Shown: positions 17,666 to 26,091, numbered from the stretch's first letter. The stretch is 63,245 nt of DNA from JAICMB01 sp035295125 (GCA_035295125.1 DATGJP010000001.1:1-63245); one strand, 5' to 3'. The notes: a model not told the origin generated them from the sequence alone. Made by a program: numbers and translations.

Positions 17666-18490
17666 TTGGCGGCCGATCTCGAACAATCCTATGCGCACTG
17701 CCGGAGGGTAGCGCGAACCCGGGCGCGCAATTTCTACTACTCGTTCGTGCTGTTGTCGAAGGAGCAGAAGGATGCCATGTGCGCGATGTATGCCTTCAAT
17801 CGCTTTTGCGACGACCTGAGCGAGGCTAGCGACGCATCAAAGGCAGCCATCGAACGATGGCGCAACGAACTGACCGAGGCTCTCGAAGGGCGCTTCAGCA
17901 CCAATCCTATGTGGCCGGCATTTTACGATGCCGCGAAGCGTTATGCGATCCCGCATCAGTACTTCTACGAGATGATCGAAGGCGTGAGCTCCGATCTGGA
18001 GCCGCGAAACATCCGGACTTTCGATGAGCTGTACCACTACTGTTACCAGGTGGCGAGCGTCGTCGGTATGACCACAATCCACATTTTCGGCTTCGATTCA
18101 CCCGAGGCTCTTCCGCTGGCGGAAAAATGCGGCATCGCGTTTCAACTCACGAATATCCTGCGCGATGTTCGGGAAGACGCCGAAAACCGGCGCATCTACA
18201 TTCCTTCTGAAGACATCGAACGGTTTCACGCGGATCTGAGATTGTACGACGAAAGCTTTCAGAGTTTAATGCGCTTTGAGGCCGAGCGTGCGCGAATGTA
18301 TTACACGGAATCCGAGCCGCTGATCGGCCTGGTGCACGAGAAGAGCCGCGCATCCTTGTGGGCGCTGATTGAGATTTACCGCCGCTTACTGAATCGGATC
18401 GAGAAGGCCAATTATCAGGTGCTGGAGCGCCGCATTAGCCTGCCTGCGCTGGAGAAGGTAGGAATCGTTCTGAGGGCAGCCGTAAGGTGA
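17666..18490 (+). CDS. hpnD: Presqualene diphosphate synthase HpnD
   Basis: Condenses two farnesyl diphosphates to presqualene diphosphate. The magnesium-binding motifs are YAFNRFCDDLSE and LTNILRDVREDAENRRIYIP. The protein is 274 residues starting from TTG 17666; no nearer ATG keeps the conserved N-terminal SYAHCRRVARTRARNFYYSF region. It is the last gene of the operon. hpnE, the flavoprotein desaturase normally needed to finish squalene, does not follow and is not elsewhere in the window. Confidence 0.92.
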   Translation: MAADLEQSYAHCRRVARTRARNFYYSFVLLSKEQKDAMCAMYAFNRFCDDLSEASDASKAAIERWRNELTEALEGRFSTNPMWPAFYDAAKRYAIPHQYFYEMIEGVSSDLEPRNIRTFDELYHYCYQVASVVGMTTIHIFGFDSPEALPLAEKCGIAFQLTNILRDVREDAENRRIYIPSEDIERFHADLRLYDESFQSLMRFEAERARMYYTESEPLIGLVHEKSRASLWALIEIYRRLLNRIEKANYQVLERRISLPALEKVGIVLRAAVR

Positions 18491-18500
18491 AAAAAGCGCC

Positions 18501-18716
18501 TTACTGCTCTTGGGGAGGTTCATCCTTGGGCTTGTTCTTCGACCCGGGCGGGCGTCCACGGCGTTTTTTAGGTTCGGCGCCCTCCAGATGGCTCATCCAC
18601 AAAGGCGGGCGTCCACGCCGTTTCTGGCCCTGGGAGAGACGCGCGAGAACCACAATTGCTTCCTCGATGAGATCGCGCTCGCTTCTCAACTCCTCAAGCA
18701 TTTTGTTGATGTCCAT
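18501..18716 (-). CDS. Small AT-hook-like protein
   Basis: A 71-residue protein. The N-terminal half is a predicted helix (DINKMLEELRSERDLIEEAI). The C-terminal half contains two copies of KRRGRPP, the AT-hook core that binds the minor groove of AT-rich DNA, and the second copy continues into GSKNKPK. It converges with hpnD (10 bp apart) and lies about 100 bp downstream of the RiPP precursor gene on the same strand. A DNA-binding role is inferred from the motif alone. Confidence 0.7.
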   Translation of the reverse strand: MDINKMLEELRSERDLIEEAIVVLARLSQGQKRRGRPPLWMSHLEGAEPKKRRGRPPGSKNKPKDEPPQEQ

Positions 18717-18758
18717 TACGACATGATGACATGAACGGCACGAGGTTGCCGGTGATCG

Positions 18759-18799
18759 GACGCTCGGAGATTCGCGCTATTTCGGCGTCTCCAAGCGTC
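18759..18799. terminator. Hairpin just downstream of the RiPP precursor gene
   Basis: Inverted repeat GACGCTCGGAGA (18759-18770) / TCTCCAAGCGTC (18788-18799), 11 of 12 positions paired, with a 17-nt loop. On the minus strand it begins 16 nt after the precursor stop. No U-run follows, so it may be a stability hairpin or partial terminator that favours the short precursor transcript over the downstream AT-hook gene. Confidence 0.45.
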
Positions 18800-18815
18800 G
18801 GGGCTGGTTCATGTC

Positions 18816-18950
18816 TTAGTCTGCCTCGAACTCCATGTCGTCAACCATGACTTGGTTGTCGATTTCGATTCCTGCTAAGCCTGCACCTCGGATCACGTCA
18901 CAAGCATCGCCGATATACCGCAGTTCCGGCACTGTATATTCGTTTTGCAT
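18816..18950 (-). CDS. Putative lasso-peptide (RiPP) precursor
   Basis: A 44-residue gene too short for ordinary gene callers. The leader begins MQNEYTVPELRYIGDAC and matches the lasso leader recognition motif Y-x2-P-x-L-x3-G exactly (Y5, P8, L10, G14), which is what PqqD-like B1 proteins bind. A glycine-rich segment from G22 (GAGLAGIEID) has glutamate E29 eight residues on, allowing a G1-E8 macrolactam ring. D31 is an alternative acceptor if cleavage is at A23 or elsewhere. The C-terminus is acidic (DDMEFEAD). AAGGAG (18967-18962 on this strand) lies 11 nt before the ATG. No threonine is present at the usual -2 position, so the cleavage site is uncertain. It is divergent from the sensor kinase gene and 4.5 kb from the B1-B2-C genes. 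Precursor identity is strong inference; the mature product is not proved. Confidence 0.75.
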   Translation of the reverse strand: MQNEYTVPELRYIGDACDVIRGAGLAGIEIDNQVMVDDMEFEAD

Positions 18951-19075
18951 GTCCAACTCGTCTCCTTCGCTTTCTTCTTTTAAGAGAACTGACGCTCTGA
19001 TATTACACGTGGAGTGATATCCTTCATAGACCGAGACATAGTGGATTTTTTAGCCCTGAAGGGTGGCACTCAAAG

Positions 19076-19093
19076 CTCCCCCAAAACCGGGAG
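19076..19093. promoter_or_regulatory. Possible operator in the divergent kinase/precursor intergenic region
   Basis: Inverted repeat CTCCC-CCAAAACC-GGGAG, with a centre resembling the dyads at 23350 and 26128 (CCC, an A-rich middle, GGG). It lies in the 241-bp gap between the divergent precursor and kinase genes. The arms differ from the other two sites and the spacer is 8 rather than 9, so relation to them is tentative. Nothing else is recognised in the gap. Confidence 0.3.
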
Positions 19094-19191
19094 GTGGAGT
19101 ATCATTTCACCGGGATCGTCGACAAATCACGTAATCTCTTCGACTCAAAGCCGGCCACCTCGAAGCAGGGTCGAAAGGCCGGAACCGCAAT

Positions 19192-22100
19192 ATGAGTTCT
19201 TTGTCACACACAAGCGTACATTCCACCCGGCTCCAGGGCGGGTTCCGCGGCATTCGGACGTATGCCGTACTTACAGCAATCCTGGTTCCCGGCTGCGCCT
19301 TTGCTCTGGATCCGACACATCGAATAACGCAATATGCTCACTCCGCATGGACGGTCAGGGATGGTCAGTTACCCGGCGGCGTAACTGCCATAGCGCAGAC
19401 CGCGGATGGGAATCTTTGGGTGGGCACGGAGTTCGGATTACGGCGGTTCGATGGCCAGAGTTTCCAGCTTGCCGAAACGCCGGAAGGACGTCCCTTGTTA
19501 GACAGCCCTGTTTTCAGCATGGCCGCGCATCCTGATGGCGGTATCTGGATCGGTACGTCGAATAGCGTGGTGCACTTGGCGAATCATCACGTTAAGACCT
19601 ACGAAACCATGAACCGGCCCCCATTTGCTGCTCCGGCTCAAATTCTCGTTGCCAGCGACGGAAAAGTATGGGTGGGGACAACCGCTTTCAACTCGGGAGG
19701 ACTTTGCCAGATCGAGGAAAATGACCTTCGCTGTTTTTCTTCAACGGATCCGGTGCTTGGTAAAGCTATTTTCTCGATCTTTGAGGATCGGAAACATGAT
19801 CTGTGGGCGGCAGGTCGTGGTGGGTTGTGCGAGTGGAAACCAGGAACCGGCTGCTTCCATTTGTACGGACCCGACGCGGAAAGCGAGTCTATCGCCGAGG
19901 ATTTGAATGGGCGCACCTGGTTGGCCGACAGAACCGAAGGCGGCTTGAAGTGTTTGGCGAACGGAAGAGCAGTTGTCTATCCGCTTCGTGGTCTTGGAGG
20001 GAAGATCCGGCCGGCGTCGCTTCTATTCGACCGCGATGGCGGATTGTGGGTCGGGACGTTCGGGCAAGGCTTATTGCACCTTTCGGAAGGCCGTATCGAT
20101 ACCTATACATCAGGCGAGGGACTCTCCCATGACATGGTGCGCCGTCTCTTTGAGGATCGCGAAGGAAACGTCTGGGTAGCCACGGATGGGGGACTCGACC
20201 GCTTTCGCGATTATTCGGTGACACGTATTACGAAACGTGAAGGGCTGTCGTCCGATACCGCTACCTCAGTGTCGTCGATCGGCGGCGAAACCTGGGTTGC
20301 GACAATCGAGGGACTCAACCGTATTCAGAGTTCCGGCATCCGCGTTTATGATAAGTCTGCTGGTTTGCCGTCGAATTCGGTTTTGACCCTGGTCGCCGAT
20401 GGGAGCGGCCGGATCCTAGCAGGGACCCTGTCCGGCATGGCCTATCTTGAAGAGGATAGATTTGTACCTCTAAACGTCGAACGGAGTTCGCCAACACGGA
20501 TGATTGCCGCGGCCCAGGGGCAGGATGACTGTCTGTGGATTAGCGATCAGGACCGGGGTTTATTGCACCTGTGCGACCGGAAGGTCGTTGACGTTACGCC
20601 CTGGTCGAGTTTCAACAACGAAGAAGCTGTTGTCATCGAGCCCGACCGCCGCAGCGGCGCGTTATGGCTGGGGCTTTCCAAAGGGGGAGTGGCACACTTC
20701 AAACCCGGCTCCGCGATCCATACGTTTCCCACAAAAGGAATTGTCAAGGATTTGCACCTGGCCGCTGACGGTGGCCTTTTCATTGCCACGGATCATGGGT
20801 TTAGCCGGCTTCTGAAGGGAAGACTCGACCCATTCACGAAAGGCAACGGTCTTCCATGCGAAGCCGTCCATGCGATGGTCGAAGATGACAATGGAGCGCT
20901 CTGGTTAAATACTGAGTGCGGCCTGGTTCGTATCGATCACGAGGAGATGGCCGCGTGGGTCGCGGACCCCGGGAAAAGAATTCACGTCCGAGTTTACGAT
21001 CAGAGCGACGGCATGCATCTCAGTCGCGAGGCTAACGGATACGCACGGCGAGCAGCGAAATCGAAGGATGGCCGGCTGTGGTTTGCGACTCTCAACGGAG
21101 TTGCTGTCGTCGATCCGAAGCACTTGCCGGAAAACAGGCTGAAGCCCCCTGTGGTCATCGATCGCATTATGGCTGACCGCCGTCCTTTCGGCACAAACCA
21201 TGCGACCCTTCCGCCCTTGACTCGGGACCTTGAAATTGGTTATGAAGCCTTGAGTTTCGTCGCCCCTGAGAAGGTCCGTTATCGCTATCGCTTAGATGGC
21301 TACGATACGGATTGGAAGGACGACCGCGGCCGGCGGCAGGCGGTATACACGAATCTTGGCCCGAAGACCTATCGGTTTCAGGTAATTGCCTGCAACAATG
21401 ATGGAGTTTGGAACAACGTCGGCGCCGCGATTGAGTTTTCCATCGCGCCGGCATTTTATCAAACGCTTTGGTTCCAATCGCTGTGTGCGGCCGCATTCCT
21501 GATGGCGCTGTTCGCCGCTTACCGCCTTCGCGTACGCGTGCTCCAAAACCGAATCACGTTGCGCTACAAAGGAGTGCTTGACGAAAGAACTCGCATCTCG
21601 CGTGAACTCCACGATACTCTACTGCAGAACATTGCCGGATTTGCCTTGCAACTGGGAGGGCTCGCGAAGACCGTGACGGCCCCTGACGGGGCTCGAGACC
21701 ATCTCCACGACCTCCGCCAACAAGCCGAGGAATGGTTACGCGACGCACGCCAGACGGTTGTCGACATCCGCCTGCCAATCAGCACGGGTGAAAGCCTGGT
21801 CGTGGAACTCCGCAAAATGGGCCAGGTTCTCACCACGGGGAAACCCTTACAATTTCACATGGAGGTAAAGGGAAGGGAACGTGACGCCAATGAACAGGTC
21901 CAGGAGCAGTTGGTGCGAATTGCTCAGGAAGCCATTCGCAATGCGGTCCGGCATAGCTTCGCGAAGGAGATCCGCCTGGACGTTGCCTATTTGCGCTGGA
22001 AGCGGGTTAGGGTGAGGATTCGGGATGACGGGCAGGGCTTCAACCTGCATGAAGGCCAGTGCAAGCAGAACCATTTGGGCCTTGCTTCCATCCGCGAGCG

Positions 22101-22200
22101 GGCGGCGAAGCTCGGGGCAGAACTGAAGATATCCACCGCGCCCGGATGCGGCACCAATATTGAAATCATCGCCTCGTTAACCAAATCCAAAGGGGATTGA
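19192..22200 (+). CDS. Two-component-propeller sensor histidine kinase
   Basis: A 1002-residue membrane sensor. Domains in order: signal segment (about 1-40); repeated LWVGT...GL.R-type two-component-regulator propeller blades (about 45-640), periplasmic; a Y_Y_Y domain (about 675-745, including YRYRLDGYDTDW); one membrane segment (about 758-780); a HisKA_3 dimerisation domain with phospho-accepting H807 in RELHDTLLQ; and a HATPase_c domain with DDGQGFN and GLASIRERA. It phosphorylates NarL-type regulators; the next gene, 1 bp away, encodes one. Its position, divergent from the precursor and upstream of the lasso enzymes, suggests it controls that locus. The ligand is unknown. Confidence 0.9.
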   Translation: MSSLSHTSVHSTRLQGGFRGIRTYAVLTAILVPGCAFALDPTHRITQYAHSAWTVRDGQLPGGVTAIAQTADGNLWVGTEFGLRRFDGQSFQLAETPEGRPLLDSPVFSMAAHPDGGIWIGTSNSVVHLANHHVKTYETMNRPPFAAPAQILVASDGKVWVGTTAFNSGGLCQIEENDLRCFSSTDPVLGKAIFSIFEDRKHDLWAAGRGGLCEWKPGTGCFHLYGPDAESESIAEDLNGRTWLADRTEGGLKCLANGRAVVYPLRGLGGKIRPASLLFDRDGGLWVGTFGQGLLHLSEGRIDTYTSGEGLSHDMVRRLFEDREGNVWVATDGGLDRFRDYSVTRITKREGLSSDTATSVSSIGGETWVATIEGLNRIQSSGIRVYDKSAGLPSNSVLTLVADGSGRILAGTLSGMAYLEEDRFVPLNVERSSPTRMIAAAQGQDDCLWISDQDRGLLHLCDRKVVDVTPWSSFNNEEAVVIEPDRRSGALWLGLSKGGVAHFKPGSAIHTFPTKGIVKDLHLAADGGLFIATDHGFSRLLKGRLDPFTKGNGLPCEAVHAMVEDDNGALWLNTECGLVRIDHEEMAAWVADPGKRIHVRVYDQSDGMHLSREANGYARRAAKSKDGRLWFATLNGVAVVDPKHLPENRLKPPVVIDRIMADRRPFGTNHATLPPLTRDLEIGYEALSFVAPEKVRYRYRLDGYDTDWKDDRGRRQAVYTNLGPKTYRFQVIACNNDGVWNNVGAAIEFSIAPAFYQTLWFQSLCAAAFLMALFAAYRLRVRVLQNRITLRYKGVLDERTRISRELHDTLLQNIAGFALQLGGLAKTVTAPDGARDHLHDLRQQAEEWLRDARQTVVDIRLPISTGESLVVELRKMGQVLTTGKPLQFHMEVKGRERDANEQVQEQLVRIAQEAIRNAVRHSFAKEIRLDVAYLRWKRVRVRIRDDGQGFNLHEGQCKQNHLGLASIRERAAKLGAELKISTAPGCGTNIEIIASLTKSKGD

Positions 22201-22201
22201 T

Positions 22202-22834
22202 GTGAGCCAGGAACGAATACGCATACTCGTGGTCGACGACCATCCCATGGTGTTAAAGGGACTGCAGGCGACAATCCAACCGGAGCCCGACATGGAAATT
22301 GTGGGTACAGCGTCCAGCGGAAAGCAGGCGCTCGACCTTTTCCAGGAACGGCAGCCCGACGTGACAATCATGGACTTGAACCTCACCCCGGAGATGACCG
22401 GAACGCAGGCCATCCAGGCGATCCGTATGCATTCCCCGCAGGCCCGGATCATCGTGCTGTCGGCCTATAAGGGTGAAGAGGACATTTTTAAAGCGCTGCA
22501 AGCGGGGGCGGCGACATATCTTTTAAAAGACAGCCTTGGCGATGACTTGATACCCATCATCCGTGAGGTTCATTCGGGCGGGGGACCGATTGGGTCGCAC
22601 GTCGCCAGGAAGCTTGCCGATCGGGTTCAACAGCAGCCACTCACGCCGCGAGAGGTTGAAGTGTTACGGCTCGTGGCAGAGGGGCTGCGCAACAAGGAGA
22701 TCGCGGCGAAATTGACAATCAGCGAGCAAACCACCCAAGGTCACCTTAAGACGATCCTGTCAAAATTGGGGGTTCACGACCGCACGGAAGCCGTCACCGT
22801 GGCGGCCCGCAGAGGCATTATTCATTTGACCTAA
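22202..22834 (+). CDS. NarL/FixJ-type response regulator
   Basis: A 210-residue regulator with a receiver domain (phospho-acceptor D58 in TIMDLNL; conserved lysine in LLKDSLG) and a C-terminal LuxR-type helix-turn-helix (LTPREVEVLRLVAEGLRNKEIA, split here as one motif over about residues 147-168). It starts with GTG one base after the kinase stop, preceded by AAGGGG. It is the cognate partner of the upstream kinase and the best candidate to bind the GTACCC-N9-GGGTAY dyads nearby. Confidence 0.93.
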   Translation: MSQERIRILVVDDHPMVLKGLQATIQPEPDMEIVGTASSGKQALDLFQERQPDVTIMDLNLTPEMTGTQAIQAIRMHSPQARIIVLSAYKGEEDIFKALQAGAATYLLKDSLGDDLIPIIREVHSGGGPIGSHVARKLADRVQQQPLTPREVEVLRLVAEGLRNKEIAAKLTISEQTTQGHLKTILSKLGVHDRTEAVTVAARRGIIHLT

Positions 22835-22835
22835 T

Positions 22836-22861
22836 TGAGGGGGCGGGGCCCAACCCTCATT
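22836..22861. other. Weak hairpin between the two response-regulator genes
   Basis: TGAGGG (22836-22841) can pair with CCCTCA (22854-22859), enclosing a G/C-rich loop, in the 80-bp gap after the NarL-type regulator. No T-run follows. It could attenuate read-through from the regulatory genes into the biosynthetic genes. Weak evidence. Confidence 0.25.
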
Positions 22862-22914
22862 GGGGAGTGACTCTTTTGGCCCTCCCGGCATAGCATGAAT
22901 TAGTTATTCGAGTC

Positions 22915-23343
22915 ATGCAACGCCCGATTCGTCTCTTAATCGCCGACCATAACCGGATTTTCCGTGAGGGCGTTTGCGTCCTGATTGGGTTTGCATCCGA
23001 TTTGCAGCTTATAGCCGCTGTGGTCAACGCAGAGGATGCGGTCAACGGGTTTCTCGAACATCGCCCTGATCTCACGCTGATGGACCTGGATATGCGTGCA
23101 AACGCAGGGGTCGATGCGATCCATCGTATTCGGCAGATTGATCCGCAGGCATGGGTGATTGCGCTGGTAACCGATGAATGCGATTCGCGGACACCGCAAG
23201 CGATTGCCGCGGGTGCATCTCTCGTGCTTACAAAGGACGCCGTGGGAGAAGCCCTGTTGCCGGCAATCTACGCGCGGTGCGAGTTTGCGCCTCCGGCGGC
23301 GGAGTTGTTCGACGATCAAGCGGTAGCGATCCGGGTCAAATAG
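22915..23343 (+). CDS. Receiver-only response regulator (no output domain)
   Basis: A 142-residue CheY-like receiver of NarL type: acidic pocket in LLIADHN, phospho-acceptor D57 in TLMDLDM and lysine in LTKDAVG. The protein ends soon after the receiver. The frames downstream of the stop do not encode a helix-turn-helix, so this is not a simple recent truncation. It could act as a phosphate sink or as a modulator of the kinase/NarL pair. The gene lies directly before the B1 gene, separated by the 23350 dyad. Confidence 0.8.
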   Translation: MQRPIRLLIADHNRIFREGVCVLIGFASDLQLIAAVVNAEDAVNGFLEHRPDLTLMDLDMRANAGVDAIHRIRQIDPQAWVIALVTDECDSRTPQAIAAGASLVLTKDAVGEALLPAIYARCEFAPPAAELFDDQAVAIRVK

Positions 23344-23349
23344 GGGGCA

Positions 23350-23374
23350 TTGTACCCCCTCGAAACGGGTACAA
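23350..23374. promoter_or_regulatory. Perfect dyad before the B1-B2-C genes
   Basis: TTGTACCC-CCTCGAAAC-GGGTACAA, perfect 8-bp arms around a 9-nt spacer. NarL-family regulators bind such dyads. It lies 74 bp before the B1 start. A matching site with the same spacer occurs at 26128-26150. Inferred operator or promoter element for the lasso biosynthetic operon. Confidence 0.55.
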
Positions 23375-23447
23375 AGATAGCCTCTCTCCTGGGTATTTTC
23401 AGAATTTCTTTGGAGGCTTACGCTGGAACTCAAGTCACAGGACGGCT

Positions 23448-23807
23448 ATGGATACTAGAGTGTCTTCAAAAACAGGTGCCGCAGATCAGGGGAGCTTCTT
23501 TGGCCGCCTTTTCACCGGGCGACGAAAACAAAGCCTTCCAGGTTCGAGTCTCAGGATTGCGCCCGGCGTTCGCGTGTCGGAAAGCCAGCAAGGCCTGACG
23601 CTCCTTCATATTCGGAGTGGACGCGTGTTTTCGTGTAACGGCACGGGACTACGGATTTGGCGCGACTTAACGAGCGGCATGAGCGTCGAAGCGATCGCCG
23701 CCGGTCTTTCAGGGAGCTATAGTCTGCCACCTGGCCGCGCACACGCCGACACGGCAGCTTTTTTGAGCGCATTAGAAGAGCAAGGACTTGTAATGAGGGC
23801 CCAATGA
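23448..23807 (+). CDS. PqqD-like RiPP leader-recognition protein (lasso B1)
   Basis: A 119-residue PqqD/RRE-type protein that would bind the precursor leader and present it to the peptidase. The PqqD-like core runs from LRIAPGVRVSESQQGLTLL through FSCNGTGLRIW to LEEQGLV. The frame is open further upstream (to 23178), but the ATG at 23448 begins after the regulatory region, preceded by TGGAGG about 29 nt earlier and no closer good site, so the exact start is moderately sure. An N-terminal extension of about 30 residues precedes the domain. The stop overlaps the B2 start by 4 nt. Confidence 0.85.
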   Translation: MDTRVSSKTGAADQGSFFGRLFTGRRKQSLPGSSLRIAPGVRVSESQQGLTLLHIRSGRVFSCNGTGLRIWRDLTSGMSVEAIAAGLSGSYSLPPGRAHADTAAFLSALEEQGLVMRAQ

Positions 23808-24193
23808 AACGTCCTGGCTACACTTCCCTGGTATTTCGCGCTCTGTGGGAATTGGTGCGGTACGAGGTGGTTCAGTCTCTCTTCGGCTTCAACCGGATCC
23901 ACGACCAAATGGCAAAATTCCCGGTCCGCCGCCGTGCCGTGGCCCCCGGAATGGAGACCGCGGTGTGCGATGCCGTCACTTTGGCGATGTGCTTCTACTA
24001 CAAGCGAGTACTTTGTTTGCAGCGTTCGACGGTGGCCGCACGAATCCTGCGTCGAAAGGGGATCGATGCGCGTCTGGTCATTGGCGTTCGGCCCGCGCCG
24101 TTCCTGTCGCACGCCTGGGTGGAGGTTGATGGACGAACCGTCAACGACTCGCCTGTGTACCGTGAGCGACTCCAGATTCTGAGTGTTGTGTAG
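23804..24193 (+). CDS. Lasso peptide leader peptidase (B2, transglutaminase-like)
   Basis: A 129-residue cysteine protease of the lasso B2/McjB-C-terminal family that removes the leader. The catalytic cysteine is C71 in RVLCLQRST and the histidine is H103 in LSHAWVEVDG. The third triad member is D109 or D115. An N-terminal helix region precedes the core. Overlap with B1 (ATGA) implies tight co-expression of the split B1/B2 type found in actinobacteria and acidobacteria rather than the fused McjB. Confidence 0.9.
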   Translation: MKRPGYTSLVFRALWELVRYEVVQSLFGFNRIHDQMAKFPVRRRAVAPGMETAVCDAVTLAMCFYYKRVLCLQRSTVAARILRRKGIDARLVIGVRPAPFLSHAWVEVDGRTVNDSPVYRERLQILSVV

Positions 24194-24219
24194 CAACGCC
24201 CCCTCCACAGGGTCCAACG

Positions 24220-26091
24220 ATGAGTTTCCAATCCGGGCTATCGTATTTTGACGAACGCATTGTCGCGCCACCCGAGGCGGACGCAGTGGTGGCGCTTGTC
24301 GTCTCCGATGACATGGCGAGGCCGGCCATTGCGCACCTGGGACAAGCCTGTCTCGCTTTCTCATCAGTCCGACTAAAGCGAGCCGCTTGGGGCGCGCAAC
24401 CGCTTTCCGCGGAATCCTTGGCGATCACGTTCGACGGGCGCCTGGATAACCGCGACGATCTTCGGCTGATTCTGTCGGAAACCCTGCGGGATGAGATGGG
24501 CGATGCGGCTCTGGCGCTCGCGACGTACCGACGATGGGGTGTGGAGGGTTTTAGCCGTCTCGTGGGCGACTGGAGCCTCGCCATCTGGGATGCTTCGGAC
24601 CGTGCAGTCGTTCTCGCAAGCGACTTTGCCGGGACGAGGCCGCTTTACTATGCGCGCCGGCCGAACGGGATCGCGTGGTCCACGCGCCTTTCCCCACTCG
24701 TCGCATGGCTCCAGCCCGAGCAAATGGACGATGAATACATCGCCACCCTGCTGCAATTTGGCGGCTGCCCGAATCGCACACCGTACGCAGGCATTCGATC
24801 GGTTCCGCCCGGCCATGCCCTCCGTCTTACGGCGCAGGGCTTCAGTGATATTGCCTTCTGGAAACCACCGCTGGACAATCTGATTCGTTATCAACGGGAA
24901 GAGGAGTACGAAGAGCATCTGCGCGCTTTGTTGAGCGATGCCGTTCGCTGCCGGCTGTCGAATGATCAAGTCGTTCTCGCCGAATTGAGCGGAGGTCTCG
25001 ATTCGTCTTCGGTAGTCACGATGGCGAACCACCTGTTGAATGCGGGCCGAAGCGGCGCGAAACTGATAACGCTGACGGTCGATCACAGCGGGTCTCGCGA
25101 TAAGCCGTTCTGGACCGTGGTGGAGGCCATGTGTAAGACCGAGAGCATCCACATAGCGGCGGATGATTATCCGTTTCTCACGGCTGAGCGCACCGGAGGT
25201 GCGATGCCGGGTTTCTGGGAGCCGTTGCAGTTGCGAACCGCCGCTATCGCTCGTGAAGTCGGCGCAACCACGTACCTCACCGGACGTACGGGCGATCTTG
25301 TGATGGGAAACTGGGCGGATGATAGCGACCAGGTGGCCGGAGCATTTCGGCGGGGGCAGATTGCCGAAGGCTTCAAAACGTCGCTCGCATGGGCCAAAGC
25401 CTTGCGCATCCCAATAATCTGGATCCTCTGGAAAGCCGTTCTGCTCAACCTGCGGCCATCCATGGCTCCTCGGGATGCCTCTGAATCAATGGTATCGACC
25501 GAGAATTCGATTGCCGGGCAGTTCCGGAAATTCATTCCTTCCTACTTCGACAGTGTGTTGCCGCAGGACTGGAAGGCCGCACCACCCGAGCGCCGAAGCC
25601 ATTTCCGCACGCTGCTGGACATCATCACATTCCGCAGGCTGCAGCCTCCGGAGCCATTGCATCATCTGGCTTATACGCATCCGCTCTTTCACCGGCCCTT
25701 GGTGGAGTTCATGATGTCGATTCCGCCTCAAGTGGTTTGCTCGCCGGGCGAGCCCCGGCGCCTGATGCGACGCGCACTTTCGCCGCTCTGGCCGCCGGAA
25801 TTGAGGAGGAGACGATCCAAGGATGTATTTTCCGGAGTTTTTCTGGAGTCATTACGGCCGCTCGCGCACGTGATGCTTCAGGATCAGGAAAAGCTCGAAG
25901 TGGTCCAGCGGGGCTACATTGAGCTGGTAAGCCTCAGAAGACGACTCGGACAGTTGACTCATTCCCTCGAGTGCAATGAACCGCAACTCCGGCAGATTAT
26001 TCTCCTGGAGTTCTGGCTTCGGAGCCGCCGGTGTGCCTCGGTGTCACACGAAATCTGTCCGCCGATGACGAAAACGGCAGCCTGCCCCTGA
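24220..26091 (+). CDS. Lasso macrolactam synthetase (C, asparagine synthetase-like)
   Basis: A 623-residue homologue of asparagine synthetase B that would adenylate the ring Asp/Glu side chain and close the macrolactam with the core N-terminus. The ATP-pyrophosphatase P-loop is S257GGLDSS. The N-terminal glutaminase-like half begins MSFQSGLSYFDERIV and lacks the catalytic Cys2 of true glutamine-dependent asparagine synthetases, as expected of cyclases. The gene follows B2 by 26 bp. No dedicated ABC exporter or isopeptidase gene follows. Confidence 0.9.
   Translation: MSFQSGLSYFDERIVAPPEADAVVALVVSDDMARPAIAHLGQACLAFSSVRLKRAAWGAQPLSAESLAITFDGRLDNRDDLRLILSETLRDEMGDAALALATYRRWGVEGFSRLVGDWSLAIWDASDRAVVLASDFAGTRPLYYARRPNGIAWSTRLSPLVAWLQPEQMDDEYIATLLQFGGCPNRTPYAGIRSVPPGHALRLTAQGFSDIAFWKPPLDNLIRYQREEEYEEHLRALLSDAVRCRLSNDQVVLAELSGGLDSSSVVTMANHLLNAGRSGAKLITLTVDHSGSRDKPFWTVVEAMCKTESIHIAADDYPFLTAERTGGAMPGFWEPLQLRTAAIAREVGATTYLTGRTGDLVMGNWADDSDQVAGAFRRGQIAEGFKTSLAWAKALRIPIIWILWKAVLLNLRPSMAPRDASESMVSTENSIAGQFRKFIPSYFDSVLPQDWKAAPPERRSHFRTLLDIITFRRLQPPEPLHHLAYTHPLFHRPLVEFMMSIPPQVVCSPGEPRRLMRRALSPLWPPELRRRRSKDVFSGVFLESLRPLAHVMLQDQEKLEVVQRGYIELVSLRRRLGQLTHSLECNEPQLRQIILLEFWLRSRRCASVSHEICPPMTKTAACP

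Noticed and set aside
19014..19535. Open frame from GTG 19014 running into the kinase gene
   Set aside because: It crosses the kinase start in another frame and has no protein-like features.
23350..23598. Forward frame of 82 codons before the B1 gene as an alternative lasso precursor
   Set aside because: It starts with TTG inside the operator dyad, lacks a YxxPxLxxxG leader motif and overlaps B1 in another frame.
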